From the NCBI GenBank assembly GCA_036560145.1, contig DATBRV010000009.1, positions 16,564-80,563 on the forward strand: a DNA stretch of 64,000 nt, read 5' to 3'. The notes under the pieces are model-generated. The model had not been told where the DNA came from. It saw only the letters and a list, made by a program, of their open reading frames with translations, and made no database searches. The DNA comes from DATBRV01 sp036560145. GTDB lineage: Bacteria > Myxococcota_A > UBA9160 > SMWR01. Each line of letters starts with the position of its first letter. Positions within the stretch are counted from its first letter, which is position 1. This document shows positions 57,018-64,000 of this stretch, piece by piece. The position numbers and the translations under genes are program-made.

Positions 57018-58094
57018 TCAGGCGATCCGCCGCAGCGCCTGCGCCTTGATCAGCGCGTGCACCTGGCTTCCCGGGCGCAGCCCCAGCCTCTCGACCGCGC
57101 CGGCCGTCAGCCGGGCGACCAGCCGTTCGCCGGCGTCGAGCGTAACCGAAGCGTCGCCCTGCGCGAGTTCGATCTTGTCCACCCGCGCCGCCAGCACGTT
57201 GCGCGCGGAGACGCGGCCGGGGGGATCGGCGCTCAGCAGCACGTCGTGGGCGCGCAGGGAGAGACACACGCGCTCGCCGATCGGGAGCGCCACCGGCAGC
57301 ACCAGGCGCAGACCGCGGGGGGTCTCGACGCTGCACTCGAGAGCGCTGGTCGAGACCACGCGCGCGTCGATCGAGTTCTCGAGCCCGAGCGCCTCGGAGA
57401 GGGGGAGCACCGCCCGGCTCCAGAGCACCTCGCGCGGCGGACCCGTCGCGACCAGGCGTCCACGCTCGATGACGACCGCGATCTCGCCCGCCACCTGCGC
57501 TTCGTCCGGGTCGTGCGTGATCCACAGGATCGGGATCTCCAGCTCGTCGCGCATCCGCAGCAGATGGCGCAGCACGCGGGCCCGCAGCGGCAGGTCGAGC
57601 GAGGCGAGCGGCTCGTCGAGCAGCAGCGCGCGGGGTCGGGAGGCGAGCGCGCGGGCGATCGCGACGCGCTGGCGCTCGCCGCCCGAGAGCTCGTGCGCGC
57701 GGCGTCCCAGCAGGTCCCCGATCTCGAGCGCCTCGATCGCGCGCGCGAGCGTTCCGTCCCCGGAGAGATCGGCGCCACGTCCGGCGGCGAAGCGCAGATT
57801 GCCTTCCACGCCGAGGTGCGGGAAGAGCAGCGCGTGTTGCGGAACCCAGCCGAGGCGACGCGCCTCCGGGCGCAGGCGCAGACCCCGCTCGGCGTCGTCG
57901 AGCCAGCTGCCCCCCACGCGGATCCGGGCGGCGCCCGCGGGCAGCAGGCCGAGCACCGCCTCCAGCAGGGTCGACTTTCCCGAGCCGCTCGGGCCGAAGA
58001 TCACGGCCACCCGGGCGTCCCAAGACAAATTGACGTCGAGCGAGAACGCTCCGCGCGAGATCGCGACGCGGATCTGCGTAGCTGCCTCGCTCAT
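57018..58094 (-). CDS. modC: Molybdate ABC transporter ATP-binding protein
   Basis: The 358-residue ABC ATPase has FGPSGSGKSTLLE (Walker A), LSGGERQRVAIARAL (signature), LLLDEPLASLD (Walker B) and ITHDPDEA (H-loop). A C-terminal Mop-like domain (about 290-350, SARNVLAARVDKIELAQGDASV) is typical of ModC. It powers molybdate uptake with ModB and ModA. The ATG overlaps the modB stop codon (ATGA). Confidence 0.93.
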   Translation of the reverse strand: MSEAATQIRVAISRGAFSLDVNLSWDARVAVIFGPSGSGKSTLLEAVLGLLPAGAARIRVGGSWLDDAERGLRLRPEARRLGWVPQHALLFPHLGVEGNLRFAAGRGADLSGDGTLARAIEALEIGDLLGRRAHELSGGERQRVAIARALASRPRALLLDEPLASLDLPLRARVLRHLLRMRDELEIPILWITHDPDEAQVAGEIAVVIERGRLVATGPPREVLWSRAVLPLSEALGLENSIDARVVSTSALECSVETPRGLRLVLPVALPIGERVCLSLRAHDVLLSADPPGRVSARNVLAARVDKIELAQGDASVTLDAGERLVARLTAGAVERLGLRPGSQVHALIKAQALRRIA

Positions 58095-58765
58095 CGGCTC
58101 CTGCCCTGGGGCCGCAGCCAGCTCTCGGCGATCAACATCGCCGCGAGCGCGATCGCGAAGGAGATGGCGCAGAGCGCGAGCGCGCCGCCGTCTTCGCCCA
58201 GCTGCACCCGCGCGTAGATCCCGAGCGCGAGCGTCTCGGTGCGCCCCGGCAGGATGCCGGCGACCAGCGCGGTGGCGCCGAACTCGCCGAGCGCGCGCGT
58301 GAAGGCGAGCAGCGCGCCGTAGATCACGCCGCGGCGCGCGAGCGGGAGCGTCACGCGCAAAAAGGCTTGCAGCGGCGAGAGCCCGAGCGTGCGCGCGAGC
58401 CGCTCGTAGCCGGGATCCACCGCGGCGAAGGCCTGCTCGCAGGCGCGCGCCAGCAGCGGGAAGCCCACCGCGGCCGCCGCGATCGCGGCGGCCCACCAGG
58501 TGAAGACCAGCTCGACCCCGAGCGCGGACCAGAGCGGGCCGAGCGGACCGCGGCGGCCGAGCAGCAGCAGCAGCGCGAGGCCCACCGCGACCGGCGGAAG
58601 CACCATCGGCAGCGCGATCACGGCCTGCACCAGGGCCTTGCCGCGAAAGCTCCGGCGCGCGAGCAGCAGCCCCGTCGCGATCCCGGGCAGCAGGATCGCG
58701 GCGGTCGCGACGGCGCCGACGCGCAGCGTGAGGCCGGTGATCTCCGCGATCTCGGCGCCGCTCAA
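58091..58765 (-). CDS. modB: Molybdate ABC transporter permease
   Basis: The 224-residue membrane protein has five or six TM segments and the EAA-type loop ARTLGLSPLQAFLRVTLPLARRG, followed by FTRALGEFGATALVAG, the ModB signature. The TTG start overlaps the modA stop (TTGA). This start is chosen because conserved permease sequence begins at EIAEITGLTLRVG. It forms the molybdate channel in the inner membrane. Confidence 0.92.
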   Translation of the reverse strand: MSGAEIAEITGLTLRVGAVATAAILLPGIATGLLLARRSFRGKALVQAVIALPMVLPPVAVGLALLLLLGRRGPLGPLWSALGVELVFTWWAAAIAAAAVGFPLLARACEQAFAAVDPGYERLARTLGLSPLQAFLRVTLPLARRGVIYGALLAFTRALGEFGATALVAGILPGRTETLALGIYARVQLGEDGGALALCAISFAIALAAMLIAESWLRPQGRSR

Positions 58766-59526
58766 GGCGCCGGATCGCCGGGCGGCGGCGGGAAGCCCGC
58801 GGCCTCGAAGTCCCGGCGCGCGGCGGGATCGCCGAGCTCGGCGAGGAATGCACCCGCCAGAGCGGGCGCGCGGCCGCTCGTGAGCAGGGCCGCGACGTAG
58901 ACGATGCGCGGCTGCTCCGCCTCCGGCGGCGTGAAGGCGACCCGCGCCGAGCGCGCGGCCTTCACGTCGGTGGCGTAGACGATGCCGGCGTCGGCGTTTC
59001 CCGCGTCCACCGCCGCCAGCGTCGCGCGCGCGTGCTCGGTGGCGACGAAGCGCGGCGCGAGAGCCTCCAGGATTCCCCTGCCGGCCAGCCACTCGCGCGC
59101 GTAATGACCCACCGGCACCGCGCGCTCCGCGAGCGCGATCCGGCGCACCTCGGGCCGCGCGAGGTCGGCGGCGCTCTCGATCGGCGCCTTCAGATCCGCC
59201 GAGGCGACCACGACCAGCCGATTGCCGGCGATCGTCTTGCGGCTGCCCGCGCGCACCAGACCCGCCGCCGCGAGCGCGTCGATGCTCTCCTCGTCGGCCG
59301 CGAGGAAGACGTCGAACGGCGCGCCTGCCCTCGCCTGCGCGGAGAGCGCGCTGGAGGCGCCGAAGGCGAGCTGCACCTGCGCGCCCGCGTGCGCCGCCTC
59401 GAAGCGCTCGGCGATCGCCTCCAGCGGCCCGCGCAGGCTCACCGCCGCCGCGACCAGCAGCTCCTCGGCGGCGGCCGGCTTCGCCGCGATCGCGGCCAGA
59501 GCCAGGCTGATGCAGAGCCTTCGCAT
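58762..59526 (-). CDS. modA: Molybdate-binding periplasmic protein
   Basis: The 254-residue protein has a signal peptide (1-20, KPAAA before EELL) and the ModA pattern: VAAAVSLRGPLEAIAERFE, FGASSALSAQARAGAPFDVFLAADE, and the late AGIVYATDVKAARS. GGAGGG precedes the ATG. It captures molybdate or tungstate and delivers it to ModB. No ModE box or Moco riboswitch is evident in the 80-bp upstream gap. Confidence 0.93.
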   Translation of the reverse strand: MRRLCISLALAAIAAKPAAAEELLVAAAVSLRGPLEAIAERFEAAHAGAQVQLAFGASSALSAQARAGAPFDVFLAADEESIDALAAAGLVRAGSRKTIAGNRLVVVASADLKAPIESAADLARPEVRRIALAERAVPVGHYAREWLAGRGILEALAPRFVATEHARATLAAVDAGNADAGIVYATDVKAARSARVAFTPPEAEQPRIVYVAALLTSGRAPALAGAFLAELGDPAARRDFEAAGFPPPPGDPAP

Positions 59527-59606
59527 GCGAGCCCTCCGGCCAGCGCGTGGCCGCGCGGCAGCGACGTGCGAGGATAGGCGAGGCAGGCATCCAGGGGAGG
59601 GCGGGC

Positions 59607-60758
59607 GTGGAATCCGTCGAGCTGCGGATCGACGAGCTCGCGGCAGGCGGAGACGGCGTCGGGCGCGGGCCCGACGGACGCGTCGTCTTCGTCCCGTTCA
59701 CCGCGCCCGGAGACTTCGTCCGCGTGCGCGTGACGGAGAGCCGAGCGCGCTTCGCGCGCGCCCGCGTGGAGGCCCTGCTCGAGCCAGGCCCGCAGCGCTG
59801 CGACCCCGTCTGCCCCGTCTTCGGCTCCTGCGGCGGCTGCGCCTGGCAACACGTCGCCTATCCCGCGCAGCTCGCCGCCAAGGCGCGGATCCTCGAGGAC
59901 GCCCTGCGCCGGCTCGGCCGCCTCGAGCCGCCCGGAAGCGTCGAGGTGATGGCGTCGCCCTCCGCCTACGGCTACCGCAGCCGCGCTCGCGTGCTCGTGC
60001 AAGCCGGGCGGGTCGGGTTCCGGCGGCTGCGCTCGCACGCCGTCTGCGCCACCAGCCGGTGTCCCGTGCTGCTCCCCGCGCTCGACGAGAAGCTGCACGA
60101 GCTCGCGCAGCGGCCGCCTTCCCGCGACGGCGAGTGGGAGCTGGCGTGGGGCGACGGCTCGGCGCGCGCCGTGCCGCTGGCGGCGCCCGGCCTCGAGCGG
60201 ATCGCGATGCAGGTGGCGGGCGAGCGGATCGGCATCTCGCCGGGCGTCTTCGCGCAGGCGAACGCGCTGCTGCTGCCGGCGCTGGCGGCGCGGCTGCTCG
60301 CCCTCGCCGGAGCCGGCGGCCGCGCGCTCGAGCTCTACTCTGGAGCCGGCTGCTTCACGCTGCCGCTCGCGCGCCGCTTCGAGCAGCTGGTCGCGCTGGA
60401 AGCGAGCCCGGACGCGGCGCGCGACCTGCGCGCGAACCTCACGGACGCCCGGATTGAGAACGTCGAGGTGCTCGCCGAGACGCTCGAGAGCGCGCTCGCG
60501 CGGGGGGGCTTCGCCGCGCTCGCGCCCGAGGCGCTGGTGCTCGATCCGCCGCGCGCCGGGTTGCCGGAGGGAGCGGCCGAGACGCTGGCGGGGCTCGCCC
60601 CCGCGCGCGTCGTCTACCTCTCCTGCGACCCGGCCACGCTGGCACGCGATCTCGCGTCATTCGCGCTGCGCGGCTACGCGCTGCGCAGCCTGGAGGGCTT
60701 CGACCTGTTTCCGCAGACGCCTCACGTCGAGGCGCTGGCGCTGCTCGAACGGGATTGA
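59607..60758 (+). CDS. 23S rRNA m5U methyltransferase family (RlmD/RumA-like)
   Basis: GTG start with GGGAGGG upstream, 383 residues. An N-terminal TRAM domain (1-60) precedes Cys69-x5-Cys75-x2-Cys78 and Cys147/Cys152, the ligands of the 4Fe-4S cluster of RlmD. The SAM domain has LELYSGAGCFTLPLA, the DPPRAGLPEG motif, Cys340 in YLSCDPATLARD and Glu374 in PHVEA. It methylates a uridine in 23S rRNA or tRNA; the site (U1939, U747 or U54) cannot be read from sequence. Confidence 0.92.
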   Translation: MESVELRIDELAAGGDGVGRGPDGRVVFVPFTAPGDFVRVRVTESRARFARARVEALLEPGPQRCDPVCPVFGSCGGCAWQHVAYPAQLAAKARILEDALRRLGRLEPPGSVEVMASPSAYGYRSRARVLVQAGRVGFRRLRSHAVCATSRCPVLLPALDEKLHELAQRPPSRDGEWELAWGDGSARAVPLAAPGLERIAMQVAGERIGISPGVFAQANALLLPALAARLLALAGAGGRALELYSGAGCFTLPLARRFEQLVALEASPDAARDLRANLTDARIENVEVLAETLESALARGGFAALAPEALVLDPPRAGLPEGAAETLAGLAPARVVYLSCDPATLARDLASFALRGYALRSLEGFDLFPQTPHVEALALLERD

Positions 60759-60774
60759 CTCCGGCCCGGCCTGG

Positions 60775-60866
60775 GTGAACTCCGCTCGCCTGCGGCCGGC
60801 CCGAATGAACTCCGCTCGCCTTCGGCTCGCTGCGCGCTTCGCTTGCGCGCGCGGGCTCCGCCGCGC
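60775..60866. repeat. Dispersed repeat locus G: partial copy, full copy and hairpin extension
   Basis: A truncated copy (60775-60795) and a full copy (60805-60846, starting ATGAACTCCGCTCGCC) are followed by GCGCGG, loop GCTCCG, CCGCGC (60849-60866). The arrangement and most bases match locus B at 12570 over about 95 bp. It lies downstream of the methyltransferase gene and 40 bp before the TOPRIM gene. Confidence 0.85.
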
Positions 60867-60906
60867 TTGCCGGACTCTTCGGCGATTGCTTGCTACGGTA
60901 TCGACC

Positions 60907-61533
60907 GTGTCGCGGGATCCCCACCTTGGCGGTGGCGAATCTCCCGAGCCCTTCCTGCTCTTCGTGGAGGGCGCTCGGGATCGCGGCATTCTCGAGGGCT
61001 GGTCGCAGCGGCACTTTCCGTCGCTCACGCGCCCCCTCTCGCATGCCTCCGTGATCCTCGGCGGGCGCCAGCCGGCCCGCGCGGTCGAGCGCTTCCGCCG
61101 CCTGAGCTCCCAGAGAGAGGGGGCGCGCGCGCTGTGCGTGCTCGACCGCGACGACGGCAGCGCGCCCAGCCCGCCGGACGCGAGCCTGCCCGGGCTCGAG
61201 TTCTTCACCTGGAGCCGGCGGCACATCGAGAGCTACCTGCTCGTCCCCGCCGCGATCCGCCGCGCCCTGCGGCTGCGTGACGCCGACCCGAGGATCGATC
61301 GCGTCCTGCGCGACCACCTCCCGGCCGCCGGCGACGAGTCTGCTTATCGCGCGCTCGACGCCAAACGCCTGCTCGGTTCGAACGGAGTCTTGCCCCGGGC
61401 GCTCGGCTGCGCCATCCCGCTCGGCCAGGTCGCGCGCGCGACCCGCGCCGAGGAGTTGCACGCCGACGTGCATGCCCTCTTCGTCCGCCTGCGCGGAAAG
61501 CTCGCGAGCGCGGGCGTCCGCGGCCTATCCTGA
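60907..61533 (+). CDS. Orphan TOPRIM-domain protein (DUF4435-like)
   Basis: GTG start, 208 residues. FLLFVEGARDRGIL (Glu21) and LCVLDRDDG (Asp80, Asp82) are the TOPRIM acidic motifs. WSRRHIESYLLVPAAIRRAL (near residue 100) is the block that follows the TOPRIM core in DUF4435 and OLD-like proteins. In those families the domain is usually fused or paired with an AAA ATPase, which is absent here. It may bind or cleave nucleic acid. No strong ribosome site is visible. The DUF3604 gene follows at 5 bp. Confidence 0.7.
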   Translation: MSRDPHLGGGESPEPFLLFVEGARDRGILEGWSQRHFPSLTRPLSHASVILGGRQPARAVERFRRLSSQREGARALCVLDRDDGSAPSPPDASLPGLEFFTWSRRHIESYLLVPAAIRRALRLRDADPRIDRVLRDHLPAAGDESAYRALDAKRLLGSNGVLPRALGCAIPLGQVARATRAEELHADVHALFVRLRGKLASAGVRGLS

Positions 61534-61538
61534 GCCGG

Positions 61539-63779
61539 ATGCTGCGCAGCACCGCCCGCCTGCTCGGTCTCGCGCTGATCGTCGGCTGCGGCGGCGATCA
61601 ATCGGTCGGCGTGATCGAGGGCGAGCGCCTCCCGGAGACCGTGCTCGAGCAGGAGCGCGGTGCGCAGCAGGCCGCGCGCCGCGAGATCGATCGCCGCGCC
61701 GGCGGCCTGCGCCCCGCGGTCGGCAAGCGCATCCTGTTCGGCGATCTCCACGTGCATACCACCTACTCGATCGACGCCTTCCTGATGGCGCTTCCGATCA
61801 TGGCCGGCGAGGGCGCGCATCCTCCCGCGGACGCCTGCGACTTCGCGCGCTACTGCGCGCAGCTCGACTTCTTCTCGCTCAACGATCATTCCGAGGCGAT
61901 CACGCCCGCCCACTGGAAGGAGACCAAGGAGAGCTTGCGCGAGTGCAACGAGCGCGCGGGCGACCCGAGCGATCCCGACCTGGTCGCCTTCGTCGGCTTC
62001 GAGTGGACCCAGGTGGGCCAGACGCCGGAGACCCACTACGGACACAAGAATGTGATGTACCCGGGGCTCGCCGAGGAGGAGCTCCCCAAGCGCCCGATCA
62101 CCGCGCTCGAAGACGACGGCGATCTGAGGCTCTTCCAGGGGATCGACCGGATCGGCCGCGCGCGCCTGATCGATCCGCTCGGCTGGCGCGCCTACTCGGA
62201 CTTCCTGTGGCTCGGTGATCAGCTCACCGCGGTTCCGAACTGCCCGGCCGGCGTCGACACCCGCGAGCTGCCGGCGGATTGCCGCGAGAACGCCGCCACG
62301 CCGAAGGTGCTCTTCGAGAAGCTCGCGCAGTCGGGGCTCGAGACGCTCGTGATCCCGCACGGAACCACCTGGGGCTTCTACACGCCCCCGGGCACCAGCA
62401 TGGACAAGGCGCTGGGCCGCGAGCAGCACGATCCCGAGCGGCAGCGCCTGATCGAGATCCACTCGGGCCACGGCAACTCCGAGGAGTACCGCTCCTGGCG
62501 CGAGTTCGAGGTGGCGGAGGACGGCTCGAAGATCTGCCCCGCCCCCACTCCGGACCATCTGCCCTGCTGCTGGCGGGCCGGCGAGATCATGCGCGAGCGC
62601 TGCGGCGATCTGGATCCCGCCGAGTGCGACGCCCGGGTCGAGGAGGCGAAGCGGATCGCGCTCGAATCCGGCGTCGCGTCGCACCTGCTCTTCCCCGACA
62701 CCACGGGCGACGACTGGCTCGACTGTGGGCAGTGTCGGGACTGTTTCAAGCCCACGCTCGCGCTGCGGCCGCGGGAATCCGTGCAGTACACGATGGCGCT
62801 CTCGAACTTCGACGAGCCCGAGTCGGACGGCTCGCCGCTGCGCTTCCGCTACGGCTTCATCGCCTCCAGCGACAACCACAAGGCGCGGCCCGGCACCGGC
62901 TACAAGCAGTACCAGCGGCGCCGGATGACGGAGGCGACCGGCCCGCGCTCCGAGTTCTACCGCAACGCGCTGGTCCGCAACCTGCGCACGATGCTGCCCG
63001 AGGATCTGGATCCCCGGCGGGCCTTCGCGCCGACGCCGGAGCTGGTGGGCCTGCTCACGCTCGACACCGAGCGGATCGCGAGCTTCCTCTACCCCGGCGG
63101 CCTGGTGGCGGTGCACTCCGAGGGGCGCACGCGCAAACAAATCTGGGACGCACTCGAGCGGCGCGAGGTCTACGGCACCAGCGGTCCGCGCATGCTGCTC
63201 TGGTTCGATCTGCTGAACGGGCCGGAGGGGCCGGTGCCGATGGGCGGCGGCGCCAGCCTCGCCTGGGCGCCGCGCTTCGAGGTGCGCGCGGTCGGCGCGC
63301 TCGAGCAGAAGCCCGGCTGCGCGGAGTTCGCCGAGCAGGCGCTCGGCGCGGATCGGCTCGACTATCTCTGCCGCGGCGAGTGCTACAACCCGAGCGACGT
63401 GCGCCATCCGGTGGTCGCGATCGAGGTGGTGCGGATCCGCCCGCAGCAAACCAAAGGCGAGCCGATCGATCCCCTGATCGAGGATCCCTGGCGGCGCTTC
63501 GAATGCCGCCCCGACCCGAACGGCTGCGTCGTCAGCTTCGAGGATCCCGAGTTCGTGGACGCCGGGCGCGACGTCGTCTACTACGTCCGAGCGCTCCAGG
63601 AGGAGACCCCGGCCGTGAACGGCGCGAACCTGCGCACGCAGTTCGACGCGGACGGGAAGGCCGTCGCGACGTCGCCTTGTTTTGGCGACTACCGCACGCC
63701 CTTCAGCGATGACTGTCTCGCGCCCGTGCAGGAGCGCGCCTGGTCCTCGCCGATCTTCGTGGACCAGCCGCGGAGCTAA
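61539..63779 (+). CDS. DUF3604 family lipoprotein
   Basis: The 746-residue protein has a lipobox LALIVGC (Cys17) and the DUF3604 hallmark ILFGDLHVHTTYSIDAF (His71, His73), then FFSLNDHSEAI and FIASSDNHKARPGT as further PHP-like metal-site candidates. It has extra cysteine-rich insertions (LDCGQCRDCFKP). It is a diverged paralogue of the protein at 912-3239, lipid-anchored instead of secreted. A membrane-protein gene lies convergent after it. Function unknown. Confidence 0.85.
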   Translation: MLRSTARLLGLALIVGCGGDQSVGVIEGERLPETVLEQERGAQQAARREIDRRAGGLRPAVGKRILFGDLHVHTTYSIDAFLMALPIMAGEGAHPPADACDFARYCAQLDFFSLNDHSEAITPAHWKETKESLRECNERAGDPSDPDLVAFVGFEWTQVGQTPETHYGHKNVMYPGLAEEELPKRPITALEDDGDLRLFQGIDRIGRARLIDPLGWRAYSDFLWLGDQLTAVPNCPAGVDTRELPADCRENAATPKVLFEKLAQSGLETLVIPHGTTWGFYTPPGTSMDKALGREQHDPERQRLIEIHSGHGNSEEYRSWREFEVAEDGSKICPAPTPDHLPCCWRAGEIMRERCGDLDPAECDARVEEAKRIALESGVASHLLFPDTTGDDWLDCGQCRDCFKPTLALRPRESVQYTMALSNFDEPESDGSPLRFRYGFIASSDNHKARPGTGYKQYQRRRMTEATGPRSEFYRNALVRNLRTMLPEDLDPRRAFAPTPELVGLLTLDTERIASFLYPGGLVAVHSEGRTRKQIWDALERREVYGTSGPRMLLWFDLLNGPEGPVPMGGGASLAWAPRFEVRAVGALEQKPGCAEFAEQALGADRLDYLCRGECYNPSDVRHPVVAIEVVRIRPQQTKGEPIDPLIEDPWRRFECRPDPNGCVVSFEDPEFVDAGRDVVYYVRALQEETPAVNGANLRTQFDADGKAVATSPCFGDYRTPFSDDCLAPVQERAWSSPIFVDQPRS
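63244..63290. repeat. First copy of a 47-bp perfect direct repeat
   Basis: Bases 63244-63290, inside the DUF3604 coding region (codons around GGASLAWAPRFEVRA), are identical to 63954-64000. The spacing is 710 bp. Confidence 0.9.
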
Positions 63780-64000
63780 TCCAGCGCCGCCCCGATCAGC
63801 CGCTCGACCAGCGCGCCGCCCAGCCAGGAGCCGAGACCCAGGCTCACGTACACCGCGAAGCGGAGCCAGACGCCGAGGTCGAAGGGCCAGGTGTTGGCGG
63901 CTTCCACCAGCCCGCGATAGGCGACCAGGTTCGAGAGCCGCGCGCCGAGCGCCGCGGCGGCGCCAGCCTCGCCTGGGCGCCGCGCTTCGAGGTGCGCGCG
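63776..64000 (-). CDS. Partial CDS, C-terminus of a membrane protein
   Basis: The minus-strand frame ends with TAG at 63776-63778, overlapping the DUF3604 stop. The last 57 residues include WPFDLGVWLRFAVYVSLGLG and SWLGGALVERLIGAALD, a likely final TM segment. The family is not recognised. Upstream of that, the 15 residues encoded in 63954-64000 are arginine/alanine-rich and come from the 47-bp repeat, so they may not belong to this gene. Confidence 0.5.
   Translation of the reverse strand, partial: RAHLEARRPGEAGAAAALGARLSNLVAYRGLVEAANTWPFDLGVWLRFAVYVSLGLGSWLGGALVERLIGAALD
63954..64000. repeat. Second copy of the 47-bp direct repeat, at the window edge
   Basis: Identical to 63244-63290. It runs to the last base, so its true length cannot be seen. 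In the first copy the sequence makes sense as DUF3604 coding sequence; here it does not fit the membrane-protein gene, which points to an assembly join or partial duplication. Confidence 0.85.

Noticed and set aside
59527..59606. Moco riboswitch or ModE box upstream of modA
   Set aside because: The 80-bp gap is too short for the Moco riboswitch and contains no recognisable ModE palindrome.
1..64000. tRNA and rRNA genes
   Set aside because: No T-loop plus acceptor-stem combination and no rRNA landmark sequences were seen on either strand.

Overview
The window is about 70% GC by eye and is densely packed. Most gene pairs overlap by 1-17 bp or are separated by only a few bases. No tRNA, rRNA, CRISPR or prophage genes are visible. 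The organism is clearly Gram-negative: it has MlaA, an MlaC/HpnM-type protein and HpnN-type lipid transport, EmrAB-type efflux, and periplasmic enzymes with signal peptides. DUF6178, DUF3604 and DUF1329 proteins, a short bacterial histone and many MaoC/TesB/amidohydrolase-type enzymes fit an uncultivated high-GC lineage of the former Deltaproteobacteria (Myxococcota/Binatota-like). That placement is inference.

Layout. 1-5.2 kb: DUF3604 protein, parvulin PPIase and a partial membrane or secreted protein, divergent from a haloalkane dehalogenase and a metallo-beta-lactamase-fold lipoprotein. 5.2-8.6 kb: tetR-emrA-emrB-like efflux operon behind a good intrinsic terminator. 8.6-13.5 kb: amidase, threonine aldolase and phospholipase D operon, plus an alpha/beta hydrolase. 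13.5-16.8 kb: a small bacterial histone with its own promoter and terminator, then a CocE-like protein that has lost its catalytic triad, and DUF6178. 16.8-22.7 kb: Nudix hydrolase; an operon of an ACT protein, DUF3326 and ATP-grasp; a DUF815 ATPase; a CNNM-type protein. 22.7-28.5 kb: lipid cluster (alpha-oxoamine synthase, mlaA, mlaC/hpnM-like, hpnN-like). 28.6-37.5 kb: hydrolase, SDR, M20 peptidase, aconitase, a kinase-less 7TM-PAS protein, a lipid kinase, queuosine-nucleotide glycosylase and a small permease. 37.5-38.9 kb: a lower-GC patch with an orphan lipoprotein and a REP-type tyrosine transposase (RAYT). 38.9-50.9 kb: a periplasmic cyclohexadienyl dehydratase-chorismate mutase fusion, a cold-shock protein, NadE, MaoC, an unusual membrane Fe-S aldo/keto reductase, DUF1329, thioesterase, amidohydrolase, sulfotransferase and an LpxO-like hydroxylase. 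51-56.6 kb: GlxA-type regulator with an isonitrile-hydratase-like enzyme, Mug-like glycosylase, DHH protein, ApaH, a 0.5-kb noncoding stretch and a RidA homologue. 56.6-64 kb: a secreted Cys-repeat protein, modABC, an RNA m5U methyltransferase, an orphan TOPRIM protein and a second DUF3604 protein.

The most unusual feature is a family of 42-bp repeats. It is present at seven intergenic loci, always at a gene 3' end. At two loci it occurs as three tandem copies with an exact 46-bp period. The repeats often supply the stop codon of the neighbouring gene, and three loci carry an extension that can form a hairpin. The RAYT gene is a possible mobiliser of this family. Other points of note are the bacterial histone, the pseudo-CocE protein, the PheC-AroQ fusion, the DUF3326/ATP-grasp pair, and a 47-bp direct repeat at the extreme right edge that may be an assembly artefact.
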